Shown here: in pieces, positions 7,252 to 14,994 of the stretch
Layout: each line of letters begins with the position of its first letter
Position numbering within the stretch: position 1 is the stretch's first letter
Assembly (NCBI GenBank): GCA_949295415.1
Contig: CASFLA010000006.1
Coordinates: 1 to 32,553 of the forward strand
DNA: 32,553 bases
Direction of reading: 5' to 3'
DNA from: an uncultured Oscillospiraceae bacterium
GTDB taxonomy: Bacteria; Bacillota; Clostridia; Oscillospirales; Acutalibacteraceae
Notes under the pieces: generated by a model
What the model was told of the DNA's origin: nothing
Databases searched by the model: none
The model's input: only the letters and a program-made list of their open reading frames with translations
Position numbers and translations under genes: made by a program

Positions 7252-8718
7252 TTACATCACCTCCGGCATTTTCTTATGGAAATCGGTCATACTTTGAAAA
7301 GCATAACCTGCGTTAAGAACCTTTTGTTCAGAAAGAGCCTGACCCATAATTTGCGCGCCAATCGGCATTCCCGAAGCATCAAAGCCACAAGGAACGTTAA
7401 GACCGGGTAGGCCTGCGATATTAGCGGAAACGGTGAAAATATCGGAAAGATACATTTTCATCGGGTCTTTAAGGCTTGAATCGAGCTTCGGCGCGGTTGA
7501 AGGTGCGGTCGGGCAAATAATAAGGTCATATTTTTCAAATATCTCATCAAATTTCGCCTTGATAACAGCCTTAACCTTTAAAGCCTTGCGGTAATAAGCA
7601 TCGTAGTAGCCCGAGGAAAGCACGAAGGTTCCGAGCAAAATTCTTTTTTTAACCTCTTTGCCGAAGCCCTCGCTTCTGGTTGCATTATAAAGGTCGGCAA
7701 GACCGTCATAATTCTCGGTTCTGAAGCCGTATCTTATACCGTCAAAGCGGGAGAGGTTTGAGCTTGCCTCCGCCGATGCAATTATATAGTATGTGGGAAT
7801 GACAAATTTAAGGAACGGAAGGCTGATTTCTTCAACAATAGCGCCTGCCTCTTCCAACTTTTCGGCAACCGCCTTAACGCTTTTTGCAACCTCGTGGTCT
7901 AAGCCCTCAGTCTCAAAGCATTCTTTAGGAAGGCCGATTTTCATTCCCTTAACATCACTTGACAGATTAGCAAGATAATCTGTTTTTTCTAAATCAAGAG
8001 AGGTTCCGTCACGCTCGTCTTTACCTGCAATTATATCCATAATTGCGGCGCAATCAGCAGTATCCTTTGCAATGGGGCCAATCTGGTCTAATGATGATGC
8101 ATAAGCAATAAGACCGAAGCGGGAAACGGTTCCATATGTCGGCTTAAAGCCGGTAACACCGCAATATGATGCAGGCTGACGGATACTTCCGCCCGTATCG
8201 GTTCCAAGCGCTATAACTGCCTCTTTTGCGGCAACCGCGGCAGCCGAGCCGCCCGAAGAGCCACCGGGAACCTTCGTTTTATCCCAAGGGTTCTTAACCG
8301 AACCGTAATAAGAGGTTTCGCTGGTGCTTCCCATCGCAAATTCGTCCATATTAAGTTTACCGAGAACAATAGCACCTGCTTCCTCAAGCTTTTCGGCAAC
8401 AGTAGCGTTATAAACAGGGGCAAAATCGCCAAGAATTTTAGATGCACAGCAGGTTTTGAGATCCTTAGTGCAGATATTATCCTTAACCGCTATGGGAACG
8501 CCTGCCAATGCAGAAGTCAACTCGCCTTTTGCGATTTTCTCATCAACCTCTTTTGCGCGGGCAAGAGCCTGCTCCTTATTAAGAGAAATATAGGCGTTGA
8601 TATCCTTATCCTTTGCCTCAATATTAGCAATAACAGCCTCTACTGCCTCTACCGCAGTCAATTTCTTTTCTTTAATTGCCTTGCCTAATTCGAGGGCAGT
8701 CATATTCAAAATATCCAT
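7252..8718 (-). CDS. gatA: Asp/Glu-tRNA(Asn/Gln) amidotransferase subunit A
   Basis: 488-residue amidase-signature protein that releases ammonia from glutamine for transfer in GatB. The catalytic triad reads as K79 (in VPIAVKDNI), S154 (PGGSSGGSAAA) and S178 (GTDTGGSIRQPAS), matching the numbering known for GatA. The DIFTVSANIAGLPGLNVPCG segment near the C-terminus is typical. It sits 12 nt after gatC and abuts gatB. GGGGGCAAAAG precedes the ATG. Confidence 0.97.
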   Translation of the reverse strand: MDILNMTALELGKAIKEKKLTAVEAVEAVIANIEAKDKDINAYISLNKEQALARAKEVDEKIAKGELTSALAGVPIAVKDNICTKDLKTCCASKILGDFAPVYNATVAEKLEEAGAIVLGKLNMDEFAMGSTSETSYYGSVKNPWDKTKVPGGSSGGSAAAVAAKEAVIALGTDTGGSIRQPASYCGVTGFKPTYGTVSRFGLIAYASSLDQIGPIAKDTADCAAIMDIIAGKDERDGTSLDLEKTDYLANLSSDVKGMKIGLPKECFETEGLDHEVAKSVKAVAEKLEEAGAIVEEISLPFLKFVIPTYYIIASAEASSNLSRFDGIRYGFRTENYDGLADLYNATRSEGFGKEVKKRILLGTFVLSSGYYDAYYRKALKVKAVIKAKFDEIFEKYDLIICPTAPSTAPKLDSSLKDPMKMYLSDIFTVSANIAGLPGLNVPCGFDASGMPIGAQIMGQALSEQKVLNAGYAFQSMTDFHKKMPEVM

Positions 8719-8730
8719 TCTTTTGCCCCC

Positions 8731-9018
8731 TTATTCTACAGTCTTCGGAACAACAACCGTTTCATCGGTGCGTTCGGGCGCATTTTTAAGAATTTCAGCT
8801 CTGTCATAAGACTCTTTAACCTCATCCTCGCGCATAACATTAGTGATATTAAAAATATGAGAAAGCGGCTCAACACTATCGGTTTCAAGCTGATTTAATA
8901 TCTCCATATAGTTTACAATTGCGCCCAGGTCATTCTGCATATTCTCGGCATCCTGTTCGCTCAGTTTGATGCGGGAAAGCTCTGCAACATACTGAACAAT
9001 CTCTTTTGTTATTTGCAT
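8731..9018 (-). CDS. gatC: Asp/Glu-tRNA(Asn/Gln) amidotransferase subunit C
   Basis: 95 residues, starting MQITKEIVQYVAELSRIKLS, the usual helical GatC N-terminus that wraps around GatA. The frame is open 31 codons further upstream, but that part is the T-box terminator and antiterminator, so I place the start at the ATG preceded by GGAGGG. It is the first gene of the gatC-gatA-gatB-aspS operon. The C-terminal region VMREDEVKESYDRAEILKNAPER is typical of the family. Confidence 0.95.
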   Translation of the reverse strand: MQITKEIVQYVAELSRIKLSEQDAENMQNDLGAIVNYMEILNQLETDSVEPLSHIFNITNVMREDEVKESYDRAEILKNAPERTDETVVVPKTVE

Positions 9019-9033
9019 AAATATCCCTCCGAA

Positions 9034-9073
9034 TAAAAAAATAAAGTCCTCCATCCCAAAAGGGACGAAAGAC
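9034..9073 (-). terminator. T-box attenuator terminator of gatCAB-aspS
   Basis: A 12-bp stem (three G-T pairs) capped by TTTT, from GTCTTTCGTCCC to GGGATGGAGGAC, followed by TTTATTTTTTT. It competes with the antiterminator that includes the T-box core just upstream and ends about 16 nt before the gatC start. Confidence 0.9.
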
Positions 9074-9287
9074 ACTTCCGCGGTACCACCCAAATTAGCT
9101 TTTAAGCTCACCTTAAAGAAATTAACGCTTATCTCACGGGCGGTTCTACTGACTTTACGCTTTCTTCCGCCGGCTACGGAATGTTTTTCAGCTCGCTACT
9201 GCTTATTGCCTTGCACCAAACGGCAACTCTCTGAAAGCAACTTGCGACTTACTCTTTCCGTCAACGCCACTAAAATACTTTTTAATT
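9034..9287 (-). promoter_or_regulatory. T-box leader, Asn specifier (AAC), controlling gatCAB-aspS
   Basis: The T-box core GGGTGGTACCGCG is at 9079-9091. Stem I begins ACGGAA (closing with TTCCGT) and shows the S-turn AGTA/GAA, the AGAGAG bulge and the TTGGTG apical motif. The specifier loop reads GAA-A-AAC-A, with AAC at 9183-9185 (an Asn codon) followed by the usual purine. Uncharged tRNA-Asn should stabilise the antiterminator. The spacing GAA-N-NNN-A is identical to that in the thrS leader in this window, where the codon is ACC, which supports the register. Confidence 0.93.
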
Positions 9288-9293
9288 GAAAAC

Positions 9294-9322
9294 ATTATAT
9301 ATTATATTCCCCGATTTGTCAA
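9294..9322 (-). promoter_or_regulatory. Sigma-A promoter of the gatCAB-aspS operon
   Basis: Minus strand: TTGACA, 17-nt spacer, TATAAT, all consensus. Initiation near 9287 gives a leader that begins just before T-box stem I. Confidence 0.9.
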
Positions 9323-9333
9323 GAATATAAATT

Positions 9334-9361
9334 CGGCAGACAACTTCACAGTCATCTGCCG
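9334..9361 (-). terminator. Probable terminator at the uvrB end
   Basis: CGGCAGA/TCTGCCG arms extended by two wobble pairs and ACT/AGT give a continuous 12-bp stem with a GTGA tetraloop that overlaps the uvrB stop codon. The following T run is weak (AATTTATATTC), so termination may be partial. Confidence 0.6.
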
Positions 9362-11310
9362 CTTTTTAACTTTGAAATTTTATCGCGAAGCTGGGCCGCA
9401 TGCTCAAATTCGAGCAGCTTTGCCGCCTGCTTCATCTCTATCGTAAGGCGTTTTATCAGTTGCTCACGCTGCTCTCTCGACATCTGTTTTACCGATTTTT
9501 CTATATCCTGCTTTGGCGTTATTTCGATAACATCGCGAACATCTTTAATAATTGTTTTAGGCGTTATGCCATGCTCCTCATTATAGGCCTTCTGTATCTG
9601 CCTTCTGCGCTCGGTTTCACGAATGGCTCGTTCCATAGACGGAGTAACATTATCGGCATACATTATAACCTTGCCCTCGGCGTTTCTGGCAGCTCTTCCG
9701 ACCGTCTGTATAAGCGAGGTTTCGGAACGCAAAAATCCTTCTTTATCAGCATCGAGAATTGCCACCAAGGAAACCTCGGGTATATCAAGACCTTCTCTTA
9801 AAAGGTTGATACCGACCAGAACATCGAACTCACCTAATCTTAACTCCCTTATTAAGCGCATACGCTCAATCGTATCAACGTCATAATGCATATATTTAAC
9901 CTTGATTGAGAGCTCATCAAGATAATCTGTCAGGTCCTCAGCCTGCTTTTTAGTAAGCGTTGTTATAAGAACACGCTCATTCTTTGCAGTGCGCATATTG
10001 ATTTCTGAAACGAGATCATCAATCTGCCCATCAGTTGGCTTTACTATGATTTCGGGGTCTAAAAGACCGGTCGGGCGGATCACCTGCTCGGCTATAGTAG
10101 CCGCATTTTCTTTTTCAAACGCGCCCGGCGTTGCCGAAACATAAACCGCCTGATTAAGATGAGAATAAAATTCATCAAAGCCTAGCGGACGGTTATCAAA
10201 TGCCGAGGGCAAACGAAAACCAAAATCCACGAGATTCTGCTTTCTTGCTCTATCCCCACCAAGCATTCCGTGAACCTGCGGCAAGGTGACATGCGATTCA
10301 TCAACAAAAAGCAAAAAATCATCAGGGAAATAATCAAGCAGAGTAAACGGTGTGCTGCCTTCAGGGCGCCTGGACAACACGCGTGAATAGTTTTCAACAC
10401 CCTTGCAGGTGCCGATTTCGCGCAGCATTTCAACATCATATTCGGTCCTCTGCCTTATTCTTTGTGCCTCGATAAGCTTTTTATTCTCTGTAAAATACTC
10501 TACTCTTTCTTCCATTTCATTAAGTATATCCTGTAAAGCCGCATCCTTTTCCTCCTCAGGAACAATATAATGCGAGGCGGGATATATTCCGATATGGGCT
10601 AGAACGGTTTTAACATCTCCTGTTAAGGGGTTTATTTCGCTGATTCTTTCAATTTCATCATCAAAAAACTCAACACGAATTGCAGTATCGCCCGAATAGG
10701 CAGGGAAAATTTCAACAACATCTCCCCTGACTCTGAATTTATTTCTTGCAAAGCCAAGGTCGTTTCTCTCATACTGCAAATCAACAAGCTTATAGATAAG
10801 CTCCTCTCGAGTTTTTGTCATACCCGGCCGCAAAGAAATAACCATATTGCGATAATCAATCGGGTTGCCCAACGAATAAATACAGGAAACCGATGCTACA
10901 ATTATAACATCTCTGCGCTCAGAAAGCGCACAGGTGGCTGAATGGCGAAGCTTATCTATCTCATCGTTTATGGCAGAATCCTTTTCAATGTAGGTATCTG
11001 TGCCGGGAATATAAGCCTCGGGCTGATAATAATCATAGTAGGAAACAAAATATTCCACCGCATTCTCGGGGAAGAATTCTCTGAACTCACTACAAAGTTG
11101 TGCGGCGAGGGTTTTATTATGAGCGAGAACAAGGGTTGGACGGTTTACACGCTCGATAATATTCGCCATAGTGAAGGTTTTACCCGAACCCGTAACACCC
11201 AACAAAACCTGCTCTCGATTGCCTTTGTTTATGCTGTCAACAATAGTTTTAATAGCTTGCGGCTGGTCGCCCGTAGGCTTATACGAGCTGTGCAAAATAA
11301 ACTTGTCCAT
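9352..11310 (-). CDS. uvrB: Excinuclease ABC subunit B
   Basis: 652 residues, normal UvrB length. It holds the damaged strand during nucleotide excision repair after loading by UvrA and recruits UvrC. Visible parts: Walker A GVTGSGKT (about 38-45), the damage-probing beta-hairpin region with [12 protein letters not shown], the DESH Walker B box, helicase motif VI (QTVGRAARN) and the C-terminal UVR coiled coil ([21 protein letters not shown]) that binds UvrC. GAGGTGAGGG precedes the ATG. It is 31 nt downstream of a glycosyltransferase gene and may be read from that gene's promoter. Confidence 0.98.
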   Translation of the reverse strand: MDKFILHSSYKPTGDQPQAIKTIVDSINKGNREQVLLGVTGSGKTFTMANIIERVNRPTLVLAHNKTLAAQLCSEFREFFPENAVEYFVSYYDYYQPEAYIPGTDTYIEKDSAINDEIDKLRHSATCALSERRDVIIVASVSCIYSLGNPIDYRNMVISLRPGMTKTREELIYKLVDLQYERNDLGFARNKFRVRGDVVEIFPAYSGDTAIRVEFFDDEIERISEINPLTGDVKTVLAHIGIYPASHYIVPEEEKDAALQDILNEMEERVEYFTENKKLIEAQRIRQRTEYDVEMLREIGTCKGVENYSRVLSRRPEGSTPFTLLDYFPDDFLLFVDESHVTLPQVHGMLGGDRARKQNLVDFGFRLPSAFDNRPLGFDEFYSHLNQAVYVSATPGAFEKENAATIAEQVIRPTGLLDPEIIVKPTDGQIDDLVSEINMRTAKNERVLITTLTKKQAEDLTDYLDELSIKVKYMHYDVDTIERMRLIRELRLGEFDVLVGINLLREGLDIPEVSLVAILDADKEGFLRSETSLIQTVGRAARNAEGKVIMYADNVTPSMERAIRETERRRQIQKAYNEEHGITPKTIIKDVRDVIEITPKQDIEKSVKQMSREQREQLIKRLTIEMKQAAKLLEFEHAAQLRDKISKLKSGR

Positions 11311-11341
11311 TCCCTCACCTCACTTTCAAAATTTTAGCAAA

Positions 11342-12283
11342 TTACTCCATCGTATTTTCTTCTACTATATACCTCGGGCGGCGCTTGGTTTCCATATAAA
11401 TTTTGCCGATATATTTGCCGATAACACCAATTGAAAATATCTGCAAACCTCCTAAAATCCATATAGAACCGATAAGGCTTGTCCAACCTGCAGTAGTATT
11501 ATGAAGCAAGTGTTGAACAAGAGTATAAACCAAAAATCCAAAGCCAAAAACCGAAATAATAACGCCTAATCTTAATATCAGTTCTATCGGTTTTATGCTC
11601 AAAGAGGTTATGCCCTCAAAGGCAAAGGAGAGCATCTTTTTAAGAGGATATTTGCTCTCGCCCGCCGCTCGTTTCCCTCTTTCGTAATATACTATTGCCG
11701 ACTTAAAACCAATCATAGGAACTATGCCACGCAAAAAGAGGTTAACTTCAGAAAATTCCGATAAAGCAGCAAGTGCTTTTCGGCTCATAAGTCTGTAATC
11801 AGCATGGTCGGAAACAGTTTCTGCCCCGAGCATCTTCATAATGCCATAAAAAGCCTTGGCGGTTGCTCTTTTAAAGACAGAATCAGTCTTACGCGATGAG
11901 CGAACGCCATAAACAATCTCGTTGCCCTCTTTATAGCTTTTTATCATATCAAAAACAGCCGAAATGTCATCCTGCAAATCGGCATCCATGGATATTACCG
12001 CATCAAAGTTATCTTTAACGGTCATAAGGCCTGCCAAAAGTGCATTCTGATGCCCTTTGTTTCGGCTTAATTTAATGCCCTCAAAAGCTTTATCACTTTT
12101 ATTTAGCCCTTTTATTATTTCCCAGGTTTTATCCCTTGAGCCGTCATCAACAAAGGCAATTTTACTATCCTCAGATATTTCGCCGCTAAGAATAAGCGAC
12201 TCTAAAACGTTTTTTACGGCCGCCGCGGTTTCATTTAATACAGCTTCTTCGTTGTAGCAAGGGATTACGATACAAAGCTTCAT
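11342..12283 (-). CDS. Family 2 glycosyltransferase, DPM1/GtrB-like, membrane anchored
   Basis: 314 residues from the ATG preceded by AAAAAGGAGAC; the longer open frame upstream runs through the promoter and palindrome and is not used. The N-terminal GT-A domain has LCIVIPCYNEEAVLNE, the nucleotide-sugar metal motif DADLQDD and the family SRNKGHQNALLAG segment. Two C-terminal hydrophobic helices (about residues 223-250 and 260-285) match polyprenyl-phosphate glucosyl/mannosyl transferases such as GtrB or YkoT. It probably transfers a sugar to undecaprenyl phosphate for envelope glycan modification; no partner GtrA-type flippase is nearby. A palindrome overlapping the -10 suggests repression. 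Confidence 0.93.
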   Translation of the reverse strand: MKLCIVIPCYNEEAVLNETAAAVKNVLESLILSGEISEDSKIAFVDDGSRDKTWEIIKGLNKSDKAFEGIKLSRNKGHQNALLAGLMTVKDNFDAVISMDADLQDDISAVFDMIKSYKEGNEIVYGVRSSRKTDSVFKRATAKAFYGIMKMLGAETVSDHADYRLMSRKALAALSEFSEVNLFLRGIVPMIGFKSAIVYYERGKRAAGESKYPLKKMLSFAFEGITSLSIKPIELILRLGVIISVFGFGFLVYTLVQHLLHNTTAGWTSLIGSIWILGGLQIFSIGVIGKYIGKIYMETKRRPRYIVEENTME

Positions 12284-12301
12284 AACCCAGTCTCCTTTTT
12301 T

Positions 12302-12338
12302 AAGGCAAAATATACTTAAAATAAGTATATTTTGCCTT
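12302..12338. repeat. Perfect 17-bp-arm palindrome over the glycosyltransferase promoter
   Basis: Two perfectly complementary 17-nt arms, AAGGCAAAATATACTTA and its reverse complement, flank AAA. The right arm contains the -10 hexamer of the minus-strand promoter and the left arm lies just before the ribosome binding site. It can be a repressor operator in DNA, or a stable hairpin in the 5' end of the mRNA. No T run follows the hairpin on the minus strand, so a terminator is unlikely. Confidence 0.85.
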
Positions 12339-12352
12339 GCTTCTTTTGTCAA
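12324..12352 (-). promoter_or_regulatory. Sigma-A promoter of the glycosyltransferase-uvrB unit
   Basis: Minus strand: TTGACA, 17-nt spacer, TATACT. The -10 falls within the 37-bp palindrome at 12302-12338, a classic position for an operator. Confidence 0.75.
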
Positions 12353-12403
12353 GTTTTCACATCGCTTGCGCTTTCTAAAATCAAAAGAAACTTTATAATA
12401 TAT

Positions 12404-12444
12404 GATATGCACCAAAAAAGTGTCTAACTTTTTTAGTGCATATC
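12404..12444. repeat. Imperfect inverted repeat, 18-bp arms with one mismatch
   Basis: Left arm GATATGCAC-c-AAAAAAGT, loop GTCTA, right arm ACTTTTTT-a-GTGCATATC. It lies upstream of both the glycosyltransferase and spoIIID promoters. It could be a bidirectional terminator-like hairpin, an operator, or the scar of a small element; the AAAAAGT...GTCTA wording vaguely recalls IS3-type ends but no transposase remains. Confidence 0.6.
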
Positions 12445-12488
12445 ACACTCCGGCCTAAAAACTACAAAGGGAGTTTTCTTGATTAAAA

Positions 12489-12517
12489 GTATAAATTTTT
12501 TAATTCTCGCATACAAT
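12489..12517 (+). promoter_or_regulatory. Sigma-E-type sporulation promoter of spoIIID
   Basis: GTATAAA, 14-nt spacer, CATACAAT. The -10 is an exact match to the Bacillus/Clostridium sigma-E consensus CATACAnT and the -35 carries the ATA core. spoIIID is a known mother-cell sigma-E gene, so motif and gene agree. Confidence 0.8.
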
Positions 12518-12546
12518 TAAACACCAGAGAAATTGGAGTTGATTGT

Positions 12547-12819
12547 ATGAGGAATGCGGTAGAAAACAGAGCTTCCATACTTGGAGAATATATAATTGAA
12601 AACGATGCAACGGTCCGCGCCACCGCCAAGCAGTTCAAAATAAGCAAATCCACCGTTCATAAAGATGTTACCGAAAGGCTGAGGCTTGAGGACCCTATAC
12701 TTTGGAAAAAGGTTAAGGTTGTTTTAGAGAAAAACAAATCCGAGCGCCATATCAGAGGAGGAATGGCAACCAAGCTTAAATACAGCCTTTTAGCAAGCAA
12801 GCACCCGAGATTATATTGA
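12547..12819 (+). CDS. spoIIID: Sporulation transcriptional regulator SpoIIID
   Basis: 90 residues, the family's usual size. The helix-turn-helix VRATAKQFKISKSTVHKDVTERL and the C-terminal basic stretch KSERHIRGGMATKLKYS are nearly diagnostic for SpoIIID, which switches mother-cell gene expression from sigma-E to sigma-K during sporulation. The start follows TTGGAG at good spacing and a sigma-E-like promoter lies about 30 nt upstream. Its 3' end overlaps by 9 nt the end of the convergent gene at 12811. Presence of this gene is the best evidence in the window that the organism's lineage sporulates. Confidence 0.96.
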   Translation: MRNAVENRASILGEYIIENDATVRATAKQFKISKSTVHKDVTERLRLEDPILWKKVKVVLEKNKSERHIRGGMATKLKYSLLASKHPRLY

Positions 12820-13228
12820 TTTTTCAGAGAATAACTGTTCTAATATCTCAACGCCGTTTCTTATGCATTCATCGCATGAAAGAAGCGGCTTTTTTGTTTC
12901 TATTCCTCTGATAACTTTGCAGTTATCATCCCCGCACATCTCGCGAAATTTATTGACCAGTTCTTTTATAAGCGCATAGGTAGCTCTTTTATCCTTAGGA
13001 CCGTTCTCATGGTTGCCGCCGCTAAACGCAGTGCTTGCAACAAAGACAACACCTGATAAAGCGCCGCAGGTTAAATCATATCCCCCCCATACCGCCGCCA
13101 AAGCCTTCCATGGCTCTGGTTATAAGGTCGGGCTCTAAGTCCAACTCCTTAGAAAACGGCAATGCGACCGACTGAGCACAATTAAAGCCTCTTTTATGAT
13201 AGGCAGAGGCCATATCTTTTCTATCCAT
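12811..13228 (-). pseudogene. C_GCAxxG_C_C-type redox protein, frameshifted at a G7 run
   Basis: Two overlapping frames together make one protein of about 139 residues. The first gives MDRKDMASAYHKRGFNCAQ... to EGFGGGMGG; the second continues YDLTCGALSGVVFVASTAFS to the end with CGDDNC and CDECI cysteines. The FNCAQSV, GFGGGMGG and CGALSG motifs match the C_GCAxxG_C_C family of putative redox-active proteins. On the minus strand a run of seven G (plus-strand C at 13082-13088) shifts the frame; six G would restore it. This may be a sequencing or assembly error, a real mutation, or slippage/phase variation. It starts 7 nt after the PASTA gene, with only a weak AGGG as ribosome binding site. Confidence 0.85.
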
Positions 13229-13235
13229 AATAACC

Positions 13236-13904
13236 CTACTTTCCGACAATAAGCTCAACCTTGGAGCCTTTTGCAATTTTAACCGAGGAATGATAACCGG
13301 GATACTGCTCTATAACCTTACCCGATTCCTCCCCTTCTACATAAGTGATGCTTCCAACCTCAAAGCCGGCTTCCTTTATCTTTTGCTTGGCATCGGCAAG
13401 CCTTAAACCGACAACGCTGATAAATTTTATCAGTTCATGTTGATTTCCCATACTTATATAAACCGAAATTGTTGAACCTAAAATTGCTGTTTCACTCGCC
13501 TTTGGCGAGGTTTCTACGCATAAACCTTCTGCAATCTCCGCCGAGGCCACCTTTACTAAAGCCGCCTTAAAGTTTGCATCTGAAAGCTTTTTCTCTGCGG
13601 CCTCAAAGGAAAGCCCCCTAACATCCGGAATCTCCTTTTTCTCGGCGCCAAGGCTAACATAAAGGGTGATTTCCCTATCAATCGGCAAAGGCTCATCTGC
13701 GGCAGGACTTTGCGCTAAAATAGTGTCCGCATCGTCCTTCTCGCTTTGTTTATATTCAACCTTTAAGGCATAATCGCTATAGCGATCAAGATCCTTTATA
13801 TTAGAATACTTTTTGCCAACCAAATCGGGACAGGTTTCGGCAGTGCAGGAGCAAAGTGAAAGTGAGACCAACATAGCAAGTAAGCAAGAAAATAATTTCT
13901 TCAA
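13236..13904 (-). CDS. PASTA-domain lipoprotein
   Basis: 222 residues from a TTG start; a TTG nine bases further upstream lies right against GGAG, so the TTG 9 nt after GGAG is the better choice. A signal peptide ends in SLCSC (lipidation predicted at C20). Three PASTA-like repeats follow, for example IPDVRGLSFEAAEKKLSDAN and VVGLRLADAKQKIKEAGF, each ending in a beta strand such as STISVYISMG or SKVELIVGK. PASTA domains elsewhere bind peptidoglycan stem peptides and are found in PrkC-type kinases and PBPs; here they stand alone without kinase or transpeptidase. It follows tsaD by 74 nt in the same orientation. Confidence 0.9.
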   Translation of the reverse strand: MKKLFSCLLAMLVSLSLCSCTAETCPDLVGKKYSNIKDLDRYSDYALKVEYKQSEKDDADTILAQSPAADEPLPIDREITLYVSLGAEKKEIPDVRGLSFEAAEKKLSDANFKAALVKVASAEIAEGLCVETSPKASETAILGSTISVYISMGNQHELIKFISVVGLRLADAKQKIKEAGFEVGSITYVEGEESGKVIEQYPGYHSSVKIAKGSKVELIVGK

Positions 13905-13978
13905 TAATAACAACTCCGTTATTTTCGGTAATGATTATAGTTAGTTGAAATGCTCTAAATGCGTTTCGCCTAGCCTAT

Positions 13979-14986
13979 TCAATTATAATTTATATCTAGT
14001 GTTGCCATGGCGTTAAGCTCGGTTCCTGCAATATTGCCGGAATTATACTCATAAGCCGCTTGAACGCCAACCATAGCGGCATTATCGCCACAGTATTTTT
14101 TCTCAGGGAAATAGAGCTCATAACCCCTTTTTTTGCATTCCTCGGTCATTCTGCTTCTTAATTCAGAGTTTGCCGAAACGCCACCGGCTAAAACAATTTT
14201 TGTAAACCCTTCCTGCTCTGCGGCGGCTAATGTATTCGCAATTAAAATATCGCACACGCGTTTTCGAACCGTTGCAGAAAGAACAGAAACATCAATAGGA
14301 ATGTTCTTCTGATTCAAATTGTGCGCGGTATTTATAACGGCGGTTTTAAGACCCGAGAAGCTAAAATCGAACGGGCAACCGTCAACCTTAGGCCAGGGCA
14401 TCGGGAACTTGACAAAATCAGGCTCGGTGGCTATTTTATCGAGCATGACTCCACCGGGATAATCAAGTCCCATAACGCGCGCCGACTTATCAAAACACTC
14501 ACCTGCCGCATCATCACGCGTTCTGCCAATTATTTCAAAATCTGTGTAATCGTTAACCTTAACAATAAGACTGTTTCCGCCCGAAACGAGTAAGCACAAA
14601 AACGGCGGCTTTAAGTCCTTATGGGTTATGTAGTTAGCGGCAATATGGCTTCTTAAATGATGAACGGGAATTAATGGAACACCCAATGAATAAGCCAAGC
14701 CCTTAGCATAGTTAACTCCTACCAACAATGCACCTATAAGACCGGGTGCAAAGGTTACTGCTACTGCATCAATTTGGGAAAACGAAAGATTGGCGTTTTT
14801 TAATGCCTCTTTGGTTATTCTTGAAATTGCCTCAGTATGACGGCGGGATGCAATTTCAGGCACAACTCCACCGTATTTTTTGTGCTCTGCTATCTGCGTA
14901 TCGGTAACAACAGAAAGCACCTCTCTACCCTCGCAAACAGAAACCGAGGTTTCATCGCAGGAGGATTCAATGGCAAGTATTTTCAT
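13979..14986 (-). CDS. tsaD: tRNA threonylcarbamoyladenosine synthase catalytic subunit TsaD
   Basis: 335 residues of the ASKHA fold. It transfers the threonylcarbamoyl group from TC-AMP to A37 of ANN-decoding tRNAs, with TsaB and TsaE (not seen here). Visible motifs: AIESSCDETSVSV (N-terminal phosphate loop), KKYGGVVPEIASRRH, metal ligands H110 and H114 in VHHLRSHIAAN, LLVSGGNS, and GDNAAMVG near the C-terminus. The residues between the two His ligands are RS rather than the commoner EG. AGGAG precedes the ATG, and the upstream fusion gene ends 8 nt before it. Confidence 0.97.
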   Translation of the reverse strand: MKILAIESSCDETSVSVCEGREVLSVVTDTQIAEHKKYGGVVPEIASRRHTEAISRITKEALKNANLSFSQIDAVAVTFAPGLIGALLVGVNYAKGLAYSLGVPLIPVHHLRSHIAANYITHKDLKPPFLCLLVSGGNSLIVKVNDYTDFEIIGRTRDDAAGECFDKSARVMGLDYPGGVMLDKIATEPDFVKFPMPWPKVDGCPFDFSFSGLKTAVINTAHNLNQKNIPIDVSVLSATVRKRVCDILIANTLAAAEQEGFTKIVLAGGVSANSELRSRMTEECKKRGYELYFPEKKYCGDNAAMVGVQAAYEYNSGNIAGTELNAMATLDINYN

Positions 14987-14994
14987 AATATCTC

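Noticed and set aside
9019..9111. N-terminal extension of GatC by 31 residues
   Set aside because: The added codons are the T-box core and attenuator; GGAGGG precedes the internal ATG at 9018.
12284..12415. Longer glycosyltransferase start
   Set aside because: It would cover the promoter and palindrome; MKLCIVIPCYNEE is the normal GT2 start and has a GGAG site.
12414..12435. IS3-type insertion sequence end
   Set aside because: The resemblance is a few bases around GTCTAACTTTTT; no transposase fragment, target duplication or second end is visible.
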